Of a stretch of 43,532 nucleotides of DNA, positions 1-8,187 are shown piece by piece (the stretch's first letter is position 1; each line of letters begins with the position of its first letter). The notes beneath the pieces were generated by a model. The model saw only the letters and a program-made list of their open reading frames with translations, made no database searches and was not told the origin of the DNA. The stretch is from Opitutia bacterium. Lineage in GTDB: Bacteria; Verrucomicrobiota; Verrucomicrobiia; Opitutales; Seribacteraceae. The translations under genes and the position numbers were made by a program. The stretch is taken from positions 1-43,532 of the forward strand of contig PBLJ01000060.1 in assembly GCA_002721705.1 (NCBI GenBank), read 5' to 3'.

Positions 1-1055
1 CAGCCCGTTTGCAAACGATTTACGAAATCAAAGATGACACCTTGGTAATCGCCATCTACCTTTTGCAGGGAGACTCGCATGATATTGGACCGACCTTGGT
101 CACCAATGAACATTTGGTTCTCGAAGGGGCCAAACTTACCGCCCGTATAGTTGAAAATAGGTTCACCGGGAGAAGTGGCCAATTCGCCGTGTGGAATCCA
201 GACAGCGGGGCGCGTCCATAATTTTTCGTAGTCCTTGAGGGCAATGGCATTGAGGTCTTTCCCCTTGAAGTCGGGGTGGTCCCACAGTGATGAGGGATGC
301 CCGTGAAAGCGGCCTTTCACGATATGGTGGAGGGAGCTGGTGGCTTCCCAATCGCCTTGGTTGTCGGTGAAGAACAATTCGTCATCTTTATTGATTCCGA
401 TGCCGGCGGGTGATCGCAACCCCGAGGCAAAGGGTTCGAACTTGCCCTGTGGAGTGACCTTGAAGCACCAACCCCGGTATTTGGCCGCCCGCCCCATCTT
501 TCCTTCCGTGTCCTTATATCCAGTGGTCCACACCCGTGCGAGGTCCCACTTTTTGCTTCTTGCCCAACCTGGCCAGGAGAGCGAGGTGTTGAGCGTCCCG
601 TAGAAGTTGCCCTTGCTGTCGCGCACCAAACCAAAAGCGTACTCGTGGTAATTGTCCGTCACGCCCCAGCCAGCGTTGAAGTTTTGGTAAAGATCGGCCC
701 GGCCGTCGCCATTGGTGTCGACCAATTTCGTGATTTCACCTCGTTGGATAACGAAGGTTTCCGAGGTTTTCGGATCGATCCAGAGGCCGAGCGACTCGTG
801 CAAGCCGTCCGCGAACAAACTCCACTGCTTTTTGGAGACGACGTACTTCCATACCTCCCCCTCGCGAGTGCAAAGCATGAGGGATCCGTCCGGGGCGAAT
901 TCCATGCCTCCGACGCCAAGGGACACGCCTTCCGGCGTCTCGACTTTCTCGGCGGTGTACCCCGCGGGTATGCGAGCGGGCTTGTCTTGAGCGTGAAGTG
1001 GAGTGGCCAAGGCGATGGCCGTGGCTGCGGAAAAAAGAAAGAAGGAAATTTTCAT
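1..1055 (-). CDS. Secreted beta-propeller protein, PVC dehydrogenase/sorbosone dehydrogenase-like (3' end cut by window)
   Basis: The reading frame opens at an ATG at 1053-1055 and runs off the left edge, giving 351 visible codons and no stop. Residues 1-22 form a Sec signal peptide (hydrophobic core, then AHAQ-like cleavage site LHAQ). The mature part starts with a typical propeller entry (PAGYTAEKVETPEG) and carries calcium-type DTNGDGRAD loops (residues 113-121), as in the PVC-type putative membrane-bound dehydrogenase and glucose/sorbosone dehydrogenase families. These are usually periplasmic, and many bear a C-terminal heme c, which would lie outside the window if present. The gene follows the blue-copper gene by 18 bases on the same strand, so the two are probably co-transcribed and could be an electron donor/acceptor pair (inference). 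The substrate cannot be read from the sequence. Confidence 0.85.
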   Translation of the reverse strand, partial: MKISFFLFSAATAIALATPLHAQDKPARIPAGYTAEKVETPEGVSLGVGGMEFAPDGSLMLCTREGEVWKYVVSKKQWSLFADGLHESLGLWIDPKTSETFVIQRGEITKLVDTNGDGRADLYQNFNAGWGVTDNYHEYAFGLVRDSKGNFYGTLNTSLSWPGWARSKKWDLARVWTTGYKDTEGKMGRAAKYRGWCFKVTPQGKFEPFASGLRSPAGIGINKDDELFFTDNQGDWEATSSLHHIVKGRFHGHPSSLWDHPDFKGKDLNAIALKDYEKLWTRPAVWIPHGELATSPGEPIFNYTGGKFGPFENQMFIGDQGRSNIMRVSLQKVDGDYQGVIFDFVNRLQTG

Positions 1056-1073
1056 GGCTGCGCTGGAAACGTT

Positions 1074-2141
1074 TTATTTGCGTTCAAGGCTGACGAAAAA
1101 TTCCGCCGCTTGTTTTTTGGGAACTTTCAATACACCTGTCTTTGGGGACCAGTTGCCGGCCGTGGAGGAGACCTGCAGGCCTTCTCCCTTCAACAGCAAG
1201 TAAACGTCGCCCGATGCATTTTTTACCCGAAACCCATAAGTCAGAGCCTTGGCGCCCGGTCGTCCCGTCACGGTCTGGCTAACCTTTGCGCCATCCACTT
1301 CGAAGAGAAAGGCCGGGTTGCCGAGTCTCGAGTACCCACCGAACCTTGCCTTTGGCGCCTTGTCGGGGTTTCCGATCCGCAAAGGGAATTCCGTTGCTCC
1401 CACGTCAAACTTTTCACCCAGTATGCGGCAAGTTCCGCCTCCGCGTCCCTTGCGGTCGGGGCCCACGTTGAGAAAGCCGCCCGTCCAACCGAACCGCACC
1501 ATTAGTTTCTCGGCATCGAAAAGGTAATTCACGCCCCCGGGCAAACCGACGGCAATGGAGCGCCCCGAGTCGACGTCCTTGACGTGAACCCTTACCACCC
1601 GCGGTTCGTCGCCCACCTCGAGGATTCCGTTTCTCGGTGTGGTGTTCTCGGCCACGATTTTGTTGGCTTGGGCAATGGCGTTCTCCGGGTCTTCACTGAC
1701 CTTCATGATGCCTCGCATGGTAAGCGAATGACCGGGGAAGGTGCAGACGTATGGGTAGTCACCCGTTTCCTTTGGGGCGGTGAAGCTGACGGTTCCCTTT
1801 TTGCCGGGTTGAACGAGGCCTATGCTGGCGAGGATGGCTCGGTCGTCGGGGATAAAGCCCTTCTTCATGCCTTCGGCTCCTAGTTGCAAGGCTTCCTCGG
1901 CAATCCGGGCGAGGTCTTCCTTGCCTCCTTTGGCAAGCAGCCAGTTATGGATCATTTCATCGCTGTTGTCCAAGGTCACGCGTACTTGGGACCCGGGTTT
2001 CACCGCAAAGGCTTCGCTGGCATAGCGAAGTTGCCCATGCAAGGTGCCGATTACGACGTCGTGATCGATTTTCTTGTCTGCTCCGTGGGCGACTAGGCAG
2101 CCAAGGAGACAGTAGACATAGGAGAAGCAGGTTGGTTTCAT
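1074..2141 (-). CDS. Secreted azurin-like blue-copper protein with unrecognised C-terminal domain
   Basis: 355 residues with a Sec-type signal peptide (about 1-20). Residues 28-150 are a cupredoxin domain. His65 (in MIHNW), Cys133, His138 and Met142 (in VCTFPGHSLTM) fit type-1 copper ligands, and the C-x4-H-x3-M spacing is that of azurin. The expected role is single-electron transfer outside the cytoplasm. Residues about 155-355 are a second, beta-rich domain that I do not recognise; it contains GRGGG and FGWTGGFLNVG segments. I have an impression that similar segments occur in PVC cytochrome proteins, but I cannot confirm that. The gene lies directly upstream of the truncated propeller gene (18-base gap). 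Near-identical copper-site sequences occur in two other proteins of this window, at 18053-19426 and 37547-40879. Confidence 0.85.
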   Translation of the reverse strand: MKPTCFSYVYCLLGCLVAHGADKKIDHDVVIGTLHGQLRYASEAFAVKPGSQVRVTLDNSDEMIHNWLLAKGGKEDLARIAEEALQLGAEGMKKGFIPDDRAILASIGLVQPGKKGTVSFTAPKETGDYPYVCTFPGHSLTMRGIMKVSEDPENAIAQANKIVAENTTPRNGILEVGDEPRVVRVHVKDVDSGRSIAVGLPGGVNYLFDAEKLMVRFGWTGGFLNVGPDRKGRGGGTCRILGEKFDVGATEFPLRIGNPDKAPKARFGGYSRLGNPAFLFEVDGAKVSQTVTGRPGAKALTYGFRVKNASGDVYLLLKGEGLQVSSTAGNWSPKTGVLKVPKKQAAEFFVSLERK

Positions 2142-2194
2142 GGGAAGTCAGGAAGTTGTCGATCGGTTGCGAGCAAGGCAAGACCTGAACTTAA

Positions 2195-2207
2195 TTTGTT
2201 CAACAAA
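2195..2207. promoter_or_regulatory. Palindrome upstream of the blue-copper gene
   Basis: TTTGTTCAACAAA is a perfect inverted repeat with 6-base arms around one central base. It lies in the 87-base gap between the mutarotase-symporter stop and the blue-copper gene start, 54-66 bases before that start. It could be an operator for a small dimeric regulator, or a weak transcription stop signal for the upstream gene. No T-run follows it, so a simple intrinsic terminator is less likely. Confidence 0.25.
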
Positions 2208-2228
2208 CTTGCAAATATGCCTGTTTAC

Positions 2229-5009
2229 TCACAATGGCAAAGACCGCTGTGATTCTTTTCTCGTACTCCATGTGAGACCTGCCGTGGATCCTGTTGCAGT
2301 TCGTGGTATCAGGTAGCTCGCTATCAAGCCTATCAGAAAGCAGGAACCTAGGCCGGCAAAGGCGTAGAACCATGGATGCACGGGAGCCCATGTCTTCAGG
2401 GAAAACACCGTCACGGCGGAAGCAACCAGACCGATGAGAGCACCCTTTGCATGTGCTTTGTCTGCGAACAGAGCGAGCAAGAACAAACCACCCAAGCCTC
2501 CTCCAAAGAGCCCGAGAAAATCAACGAATTGATCCCAAAGCGACTTGATGTCGCTGCCTGCGAGGACTAGCGCCAAGGCTGTGCCTGCCACGCCTACCAC
2601 GATCGTCGCGATGCGAGCCACCTTGAGTTTTCGTTCATCCGAGGCATCGGGATGATAACGTCCATGAAAGTCGGTCGTGACGGCGGCAGCCACACTGTTC
2701 ATGCTGCTGTCCAAGCTGGACATGGCGGCGGCGAAGAGGCCTGCGATGACAAGACCCGCGATCCCATCCGGCAGTTGGTCGACGACGAAGAAGGGCAAGA
2801 TGGCGTCATTGGTGTTGAGATGCGGATTGAGAGTTTCTGGATTGTTGGTGTAGAATACGTATAGGGCGGCTCCCACGAGGAAAAACAGGAGGGTGGCCGG
2901 TATCGTCAGCGCTGCGTTGGTCCAGATGCCTCGGGCAGAGGCTTGTTCGTCCTTGGTGGTCAAGTATCGTTGGACGACGGTTTGGTCACTGCCGTAGCTA
3001 ATGACGCTGGCTGCCAGTCCGCCGAGCATGAGCGTCCACAAGGTGGGTTCGGAAAGGTTCCAGCTCAGATCCACGCAACGCAGTTTTTCCGCTGCGTCGG
3101 CTTGGTTCATCATGCCTTGAAAACCGCCTGCGGTTTCCCCGGCAATGGTAGCGACCACGTAAATCGCGCCGCCCAGCAACACCACAACTTGTATGACGTC
3201 CGTCCAAATCACGGCCTCGATACCTCCCATCGTTACGTAGATGATGCACAGTACCCCCATGACCAGTATACAGGTGTTTACGTCCACTCCGGTCACCACT
3301 TGCAAGGCGAGCGAAGGCAGGAGGAGAACGATACCTATGCGAGCCAGTTGCAGGAGTATGAAAAAGCTGCTGGCGACTAACCTTACGACCGCATTGAATC
3401 TTTTTTCCAAGTATTCATATGCGGTGGTGACGTCCAGTTTGCGGTAGAAGGGGAGAAAACAGAACACGATCAAGGGAGCGACCAGCACGATGGGCAAATT
3501 TCCGAACAGGTAGGTCCAGTCGGTGGCATAGGCCTTGGCTGGCAGAGCCATGAAGGTGATGGCGCTCAACTGGGTGCCAAAAATGCTCAAGCCGGCGGCC
3601 CACCAAGGAATTCGTCCACCCGCCTTGAAGAAGTCTTCCGGCGACTTTTCCTTTCTCGCCAAATACACGCCGATGAAAACGAGTACGGTGAGATACAGGC
3701 CCACGACGACGTAATCCAAGGTGCCGAAGCCTTCTTTTCCGGCGGGTTTTCCCAACAGGACTTCGGTGGTGCGCACGCCTGGAGAGAATTCACCCGAGGG
3801 GATTATGAGGTATGACCTTTCCTTGCCTCCATTGATCGATAGATTCCATTCAACCGCTTGCGTGGTGACCGGAAAAGGTGTGTCTGCTTCGCCCATCTTG
3901 GTCCAGGTGTTCGTGATGGTATGGTAAGCCAAGACGTCCGGTGAGAATCCCGTATGTTTCTCGTGAAAAAGCCGGTGCTTGGCTTGGAGCTCATCCCATT
4001 CTACGGATCCCTTCTTGGTTGTGTTCTCAACTTCATTTTTCAGGGCTGCAATGCGTGCGTTCATTGCTTCGATCTCGAGGAAACGCTTACCGTCCGCACC
4101 GCCGAAAACCCCAACGTGAGCCGCTCCCACGGGGGCTCCAATACCTGCCATGACACACAGAGTTTGGCCGTCACCCGACGAAACGTCGGCAAGTTGCGTC
4201 CAAGTTTTACTAGTTGGCTCATACTTGTAGGCATCGGTCAGGAGCTCCGTGGGCATCCCTGTTTTGGGTAGCCGTCCACTGAAGAGAAAAAAGCAATCGT
4301 TCCGGCCATCGCTTTGGGCGGCCGCCACGGGCAAGACGCGGGGGGGGCCAGGCCATGCGGGGAGTTCCTTCCAAGTGAAATCTCCATCCGGTTTGTCTTC
4401 TTCGGAGAGGTCGAGGGCCCAAAAGTTTTTGGTGGCCTTGCCTTTGGCCGTTTCCTGTCCACCAGCCAAATATACGACGTCACCAACCTTTACCCCAGCC
4501 ATGTAGGCGAGCGGGCGAGGCAAGTCGGGCAACGGTTGAATCTTCACCTCTTTTTCCTTCGGCAACCACTGGAGGCGGATAACGTCCGCGTGAATGCGCT
4601 CGGCGTCGCTGCCGCCGATGCAGATCACCCCTTTTTCGGTGGAGATGGCTACGCCGTAGGCAATCGGGTGGGGTAATTTGAGCTTGGGGGACCTGAACCA
4701 ATCCTTTTGAGGCTTGCCCGTTGCGTCCTTTTCCAAGACGTAGACATCGTCCCACCAGATCTTCTTGCCGCCCAACCAAGGCATTTGCTCCGGAAAGTTG
4801 GCTCCACCCGCAACCAGCAAAGCGCCTTCGTGTACGCCGACGTAAGGACCTGCCAACCCACTCTGGTTTGATTCATTGTGGGCAGGCGGCAGATCGGGCA
4901 GTGACGTCCATTCGAAAACCGCATCTCCCGAGGAATGGTTTTCATCAGTGTCACTACACCCAGCGAACGCCAAGAGTGAGAAAAGAGCGATTGGAAGCGA
5001 TTTGCGCAT
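2229..5009 (-). CDS. Cyclically permuted mutarotase (kelch) fused to sodium:solute symporter
   Basis: 926 residues. Residues 1-17 are a lipoprotein-like signal with lipobox LAFAGC. Residues about 30-415 are a kelch-type six-bladed propeller with the hallmarks of the cyclically permuted mutarotase family related to NanM (GGANFPEQMPW, WWDDVYVLE, GGSDAERIHADV). From about residue 428 to 915 there is a full sodium:solute symporter (SSS) domain with about a dozen hydrophobic helices, starting DYVVVGLYL and including the conserved second helix GLSIFGTQLSAITF. NanM converts the alpha anomer of N-acetylneuraminate to beta. The fusion would deliver the right anomer of a sialic acid or other sugar directly to a Na+-driven importer. 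No sialate lyase or kinase is in the window, so the substrate is uncertain. The gene is 45 bases downstream of the SMP-30-like gene, on the same strand. Confidence 0.9.
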   Translation of the reverse strand: MRKSLPIALFSLLAFAGCSDTDENHSSGDAVFEWTSLPDLPPAHNESNQSGLAGPYVGVHEGALLVAGGANFPEQMPWLGGKKIWWDDVYVLEKDATGKPQKDWFRSPKLKLPHPIAYGVAISTEKGVICIGGSDAERIHADVIRLQWLPKEKEVKIQPLPDLPRPLAYMAGVKVGDVVYLAGGQETAKGKATKNFWALDLSEEDKPDGDFTWKELPAWPGPPRVLPVAAAQSDGRNDCFFLFSGRLPKTGMPTELLTDAYKYEPTSKTWTQLADVSSGDGQTLCVMAGIGAPVGAAHVGVFGGADGKRFLEIEAMNARIAALKNEVENTTKKGSVEWDELQAKHRLFHEKHTGFSPDVLAYHTITNTWTKMGEADTPFPVTTQAVEWNLSINGGKERSYLIIPSGEFSPGVRTTEVLLGKPAGKEGFGTLDYVVVGLYLTVLVFIGVYLARKEKSPEDFFKAGGRIPWWAAGLSIFGTQLSAITFMALPAKAYATDWTYLFGNLPIVLVAPLIVFCFLPFYRKLDVTTAYEYLEKRFNAVVRLVASSFFILLQLARIGIVLLLPSLALQVVTGVDVNTCILVMGVLCIIYVTMGGIEAVIWTDVIQVVVLLGGAIYVVATIAGETAGGFQGMMNQADAAEKLRCVDLSWNLSEPTLWTLMLGGLAASVISYGSDQTVVQRYLTTKDEQASARGIWTNAALTIPATLLFFLVGAALYVFYTNNPETLNPHLNTNDAILPFFVVDQLPDGIAGLVIAGLFAAAMSSLDSSMNSVAAAVTTDFHGRYHPDASDERKLKVARIATIVVGVAGTALALVLAGSDIKSLWDQFVDFLGLFGGGLGGLFLLALFADKAHAKGALIGLVASAVTVFSLKTWAPVHPWFYAFAGLGSCFLIGLIASYLIPRTATGSTAGLTWSTRKESQRSLPL

Positions 5010-5054
5010 GTATTCAGTAAAAAAGGTCGAGGTGGCAGGCGTTCTTCCTTGTGC

Positions 5055-6155
5055 TCAGGTCATATGGGCGCCGATGGCGTCGACGTAGACGGCGTACAGG
5101 CTATGGCTGGCGGTCATGAATAGGCGGTTGCGCTTGCGCCCGCCGAAGCAGACGTTGGAGCAAATCTCGGGAAGAAGGATCTGGCCGATACGGGTGCCGT
5201 CCTTGGGTTCAAAAACATGTACGCCATCGAAGCCGGCCCCGACCCAGCCTGCGCTGGCCCATATGTTTCCATCGACGTCGCAGCGGATGCCGTCGGCTCC
5301 ACCGGTCTTCTCGACCCCATCGACCTCCATCGTCATGGAAGCGAACACCCGGTCCTTCTTCAGTTTTTCACCATCTACTTCCCACACCTTGATGTTTTTG
5401 CCTTTTCCCGTGTCGGAAACGTAGAGCTTGTCGAGGTTGGGAGAGAAACAGAGGCCGTTGGGCTTGTCTATCTGGTCGGCCACCTTGGTGACCTTGCCTG
5501 TCTTGTCGTCGATGCGATAAATCGATTCCTTGTGATGCAGAGGACCCTTGTTGCCTTCGTAGTGCCACATGCTGCCGTAGCCGGGGTCGGTGAACCAGAT
5601 CGAGTTGTCACCCTTGTGCACCACGACGTCGTTGGGGGCGTTGAATGGCTTGCCCTCGAATTCCTTGGCCAGTACGGTGACCGTCCCGTCGTACTCGTAA
5701 CGCACCACGCGGCGGTTGCCATGTTCGCAGGATAATTGGCGTCCCTTGTAATCGAAAGTATTGCCGTTGCTGTTGCCGCTAGGCTTGCGGAAGAGCGTTA
5801 CGCGGTTGTCGTCCTCGACCCATCGCAATTGGATGTCGTTGGGAATGTCACTGAACACGAGGTATCGTCCCACGCCGTTCCATGCGCAACCCTCGGTCCA
5901 AAGGGTATCGGGGTTGGTGTAGAGTCGGCGAATCGGCGTATTGCCTAGCTTGTACTTGTTGAATCGCGGATCGAGGGAGATGATGTCCGGATCCGGGTAG
6001 CGGGTCGGGTTCTTGCCCGACCAGTCGCGAGCCAATAGGGAAGTGGCTCCCAAGGTGGAAGCGGCGGCGAGGAAGGATCGGCGTCCGGGAGCGGAACAGT
6101 TGGCGGATGATAGGGAAGACTCTTTCATGGGTATTGCGTGCTGAAGTTTGTCCAT
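5055..6155 (-). CDS. SMP-30/gluconolactonase/LRE-like protein, Tat-exported
   Basis: 366 residues with a twin-arginine signal (GRRSFLAAAS, residues 24-33). A second in-frame ATG at 6126-6128 would give a more usual 357-residue form; neither start has a clear ribosome site. The mature part is a six-bladed SMP-30 propeller. Probable metal and active-site residues are Glu89 (TEGCAW), Asn175-Asp176 (APNDVVV), Asn233 (KPNGL) and Asp288 (GGADGIRCD). The family includes calcium- or zinc-dependent lactonases that open sugar lactones such as gluconolactone, and export implies a periplasmic substrate. It would fit downstream of an extracytoplasmic sugar dehydrogenase. It precedes the mutarotase-symporter gene by 45 bases, which suggests a shared transcript. 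It is divergent from the aldo/keto reductase gene across a 142-base gap. Confidence 0.88.
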   Translation of the reverse strand: MDKLQHAIPMKESSLSSANCSAPGRRSFLAAASTLGATSLLARDWSGKNPTRYPDPDIISLDPRFNKYKLGNTPIRRLYTNPDTLWTEGCAWNGVGRYLVFSDIPNDIQLRWVEDDNRVTLFRKPSGNSNGNTFDYKGRQLSCEHGNRRVVRYEYDGTVTVLAKEFEGKPFNAPNDVVVHKGDNSIWFTDPGYGSMWHYEGNKGPLHHKESIYRIDDKTGKVTKVADQIDKPNGLCFSPNLDKLYVSDTGKGKNIKVWEVDGEKLKKDRVFASMTMEVDGVEKTGGADGIRCDVDGNIWASAGWVGAGFDGVHVFEPKDGTRIGQILLPEICSNVCFGGRKRNRLFMTASHSLYAVYVDAIGAHMT

Positions 6156-6297
6156 TGGGTTGCTGCTGGTGTAAGTGGGGATTTACATCTCGCGACGTTT
6201 TGCGTTTCTGCGCAAGCCCGAAGGCTTCTTTCGCTTTGTTTCCATTTTAATCGTCAGGCTTTTTATCCGATGTCTTGACGTCGAGGCATCCCCTTGA

Positions 6298-7341
6298 ATG
6301 CTCATTCGTTCGATGAGCGATTCCTACCAACCAGACCCCCAACGATACAACGGGCGCATGCCGTATCGCCGGTGTGGGCGCTGGGGAATCCAATTGCCCG
6401 CGATCACCCTTGGGTGCTGGCACAATTTTGGCGGAGATATCGTCACTGATAACCAGCGCGCCATGATCTACGCGGCTTTCGACGCCGGTATCACGCACTT
6501 CGACCTAGCCAACAACTATGGCCCACCCTACGGCTCGGCCGAGATCAACGTTGGGAAAATCCTCAAGGACTTGCCGCGCGACGAAATCCTCATCACGAGC
6601 AAGGCGGGCTACGACATGTGGCCGGGCCCCTACGGGGAGTGGGGCACTCGGAAATATCTGCTCGCGAGTCTCGACCAGTCGCTCGAGCGCATCGGGGTCG
6701 ATTACGTCGACTTTTTCTATTCCCATCGTTTCGATCCCAAGACCCCGCTGGACGAAACCATGGGCGCCCTCGACACCGCGGTGAACCAAGGCAAGGCGCT
6801 CTACGCCGGAATCAGCAGCTACTTGGCCGACCAGACGAGGGAGTCCGTTCAGGTCGCCAAGGACCACGGCTTCGCTCCCCTTGCCATACATCAGCCCAAT
6901 TACTCCATGCTGAATCGCTGGATCGAGAATGGACTGATGGACACCTGCGGCGAACTTGGTCTCGGCATCATCGCCTTTTGCCCGTTGTTCCAAGGTCTTT
7001 TGACCGACAAGTACCTCGACGGCATACCCGATGGTTCTCGTGCTTCCCTAGAGCATTCACCACTGCGCCAATCGGAGGTGAATGAACAAAACTTGCGTGT
7101 GATCAGGGAGTTGAACGATCACGCTGGGGAGCGTGGCCAGACCTTGGCCCAGATGGCTCTTTCCTGGGTTCTGCGCGACGAGCGGGTGACCAGCGCATTG
7201 ATCGGAGCGAGCCGCCCCGAGCAAATTCTGGAGAACTGCAAGGCGGCTAAGCAAACCGACTTCTCCGACGACGAACTCGCTAAACTGGACCGTATACTGG
7301 CCAAGGCCAACCTGCCGAAATCTCTTTGGGCGAAGGAATAG
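6298..7341 (+). CDS. Aldo/keto reductase, YghZ-like
   Basis: 347 residues, cytosolic, with no signal. The aldo/keto reductase barrel has its catalytic tetrad at Asp69 (FDLANNYG), Tyr74, Lys102 (TSKAGYDMWPGPYG) and His143 (FFYSHRFDP). The Y-D-M-W-x-G-P-Y-G stretch and overall length match the YghZ/L-glyceraldehyde-3-phosphate reductase branch, which uses NADPH to reduce small aldehydes. A second ATG at 6313 (MSDSYQPDPQRY) matches the usual N-terminus of this branch better and may be the real start; neither has a strong ribosome site. The gene is divergent from the SMP-30-like gene and convergent with the omega-amidase gene, whose stop is only 14 bases away. It is most likely a monocistronic housekeeping or detoxification gene. 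Confidence 0.93.
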   Translation: MLIRSMSDSYQPDPQRYNGRMPYRRCGRWGIQLPAITLGCWHNFGGDIVTDNQRAMIYAAFDAGITHFDLANNYGPPYGSAEINVGKILKDLPRDEILITSKAGYDMWPGPYGEWGTRKYLLASLDQSLERIGVDYVDFFYSHRFDPKTPLDETMGALDTAVNQGKALYAGISSYLADQTRESVQVAKDHGFAPLAIHQPNYSMLNRWIENGLMDTCGELGLGIIAFCPLFQGLLTDKYLDGIPDGSRASLEHSPLRQSEVNEQNLRVIRELNDHAGERGQTLAQMALSWVLRDERVTSALIGASRPEQILENCKAAKQTDFSDDELAKLDRILAKANLPKSLWAKE

Positions 7342-7355
7342 CCCCTTCGCGCCAA

Positions 7356-8141
7356 TCAACTACCGGGAGCAAAGTCCTCGCGAGCGTGTTCCAGAACGGG
7401 GAACTTTTTCCGCCACTCTTCCAACGCACTTAGGTTCAGTTCCGCCGATATCACGGTTTCGGCTTCACCGGCATCTGCCAGAATTTCGCCGTACGGATCG
7501 ACGATTATGCTGCGACCGCAGTATTCCAGCGAAGGATCGTTGCCCGTGCGGTTGACACCCACCACGTAGGCGAGGTTCTCGATCGCGCGGGCTCGCAAGA
7601 GCGTGATCCAATGTTCAATCCGTACCGCCGGCCAATTTGCGATAACGGTGAACAGGTTGGCTCCCTTTTGCGTCCCGATTCTAAAAATTTCCGGAAAGCG
7701 CAGGTCGTAGCAAATGAAGGGGCAGGCCGTGAAGCCACCTAGTGGAAAGATGATCACTTCGTCTCCTGCATCGTAGCTTTCGTGTTCGCCGTAGATGGCG
7801 GCCGGATGCGTCTTTGCATAGGAGCCGATTCGCTCGCCTTCCGGGGAGAAGGTAACCGAGACATTGCGGCCTTTTTCGATGGAATCCGAGGGGATCGTCA
7901 TGCCGGAGATCACCCAAGCCTCATGCTGGCGGGCCAAGTTGGTGAGAAAGGCTTCGGTTTTTCCCGGTTCGTCCGCCGTGGTGAGGGAGACGTTCATGCT
8001 GAAACAGGTCGGAAAAGTTTCAGGTAGAACGATCAAGTCACCCGGAGACACCCCTGCGTCCGCAACCAATTGAGCCGCCTTCTCGTAGTTGGCTTCCTTG
8101 TCTTCCCAGACTTGGTCGAGCTGGACGGCATGTACTTTCAT
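7356..8141 (-). CDS. Nitrilase-superfamily omega-amidase (YafV/Nit2-like)
   Basis: 261 residues from the ATG at 8139-8141. A TTG 15 bases upstream is in frame but a less likely start. The carbon-nitrogen hydrolase triad is present: Glu41 (VLPETF), Lys110 (YAKTHP) and Cys144 (FICYDLRFPE). The residues around the cysteine and the overall length fit the YafV/Nit2 omega-amidases, which hydrolyse alpha-ketoglutaramate or alpha-ketosuccinamate to the 2-oxoacid and ammonia. It is cytosolic. It lies 46 bases downstream of an aminotransferase gene on the same strand. This is the expected partner: a glutamine-using transaminase makes alpha-ketoglutaramate and the amidase removes it, pulling transamination forward, for example in methionine salvage. 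Confidence 0.9.
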   Translation of the reverse strand: MKVHAVQLDQVWEDKEANYEKAAQLVADAGVSPGDLIVLPETFPTCFSMNVSLTTADEPGKTEAFLTNLARQHEAWVISGMTIPSDSIEKGRNVSVTFSPEGERIGSYAKTHPAAIYGEHESYDAGDEVIIFPLGGFTACPFICYDLRFPEIFRIGTQKGANLFTVIANWPAVRIEHWITLLRARAIENLAYVVGVNRTGNDPSLEYCGRSIIVDPYGEILADAGEAETVISAELNLSALEEWRKKFPVLEHAREDFAPGS

Positions 8142-8187
8142 GATGACGGTGGTCAATAAGAGCGTATTTGGTGGAAAAGCATAACCA

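Noticed and set aside
645-1505. Plus-strand open frame of 286 codons
   Set aside because: It runs antisense across the propeller and blue-copper genes and its translation shows no domain or signal.
2167-2181. Third copy of the palindromic element before the blue-copper gene (TTGCGAGCAAGGCAA)
   Set aside because: The core differs and the distance to the start is 26 and not 37 bases; likely chance similarity.
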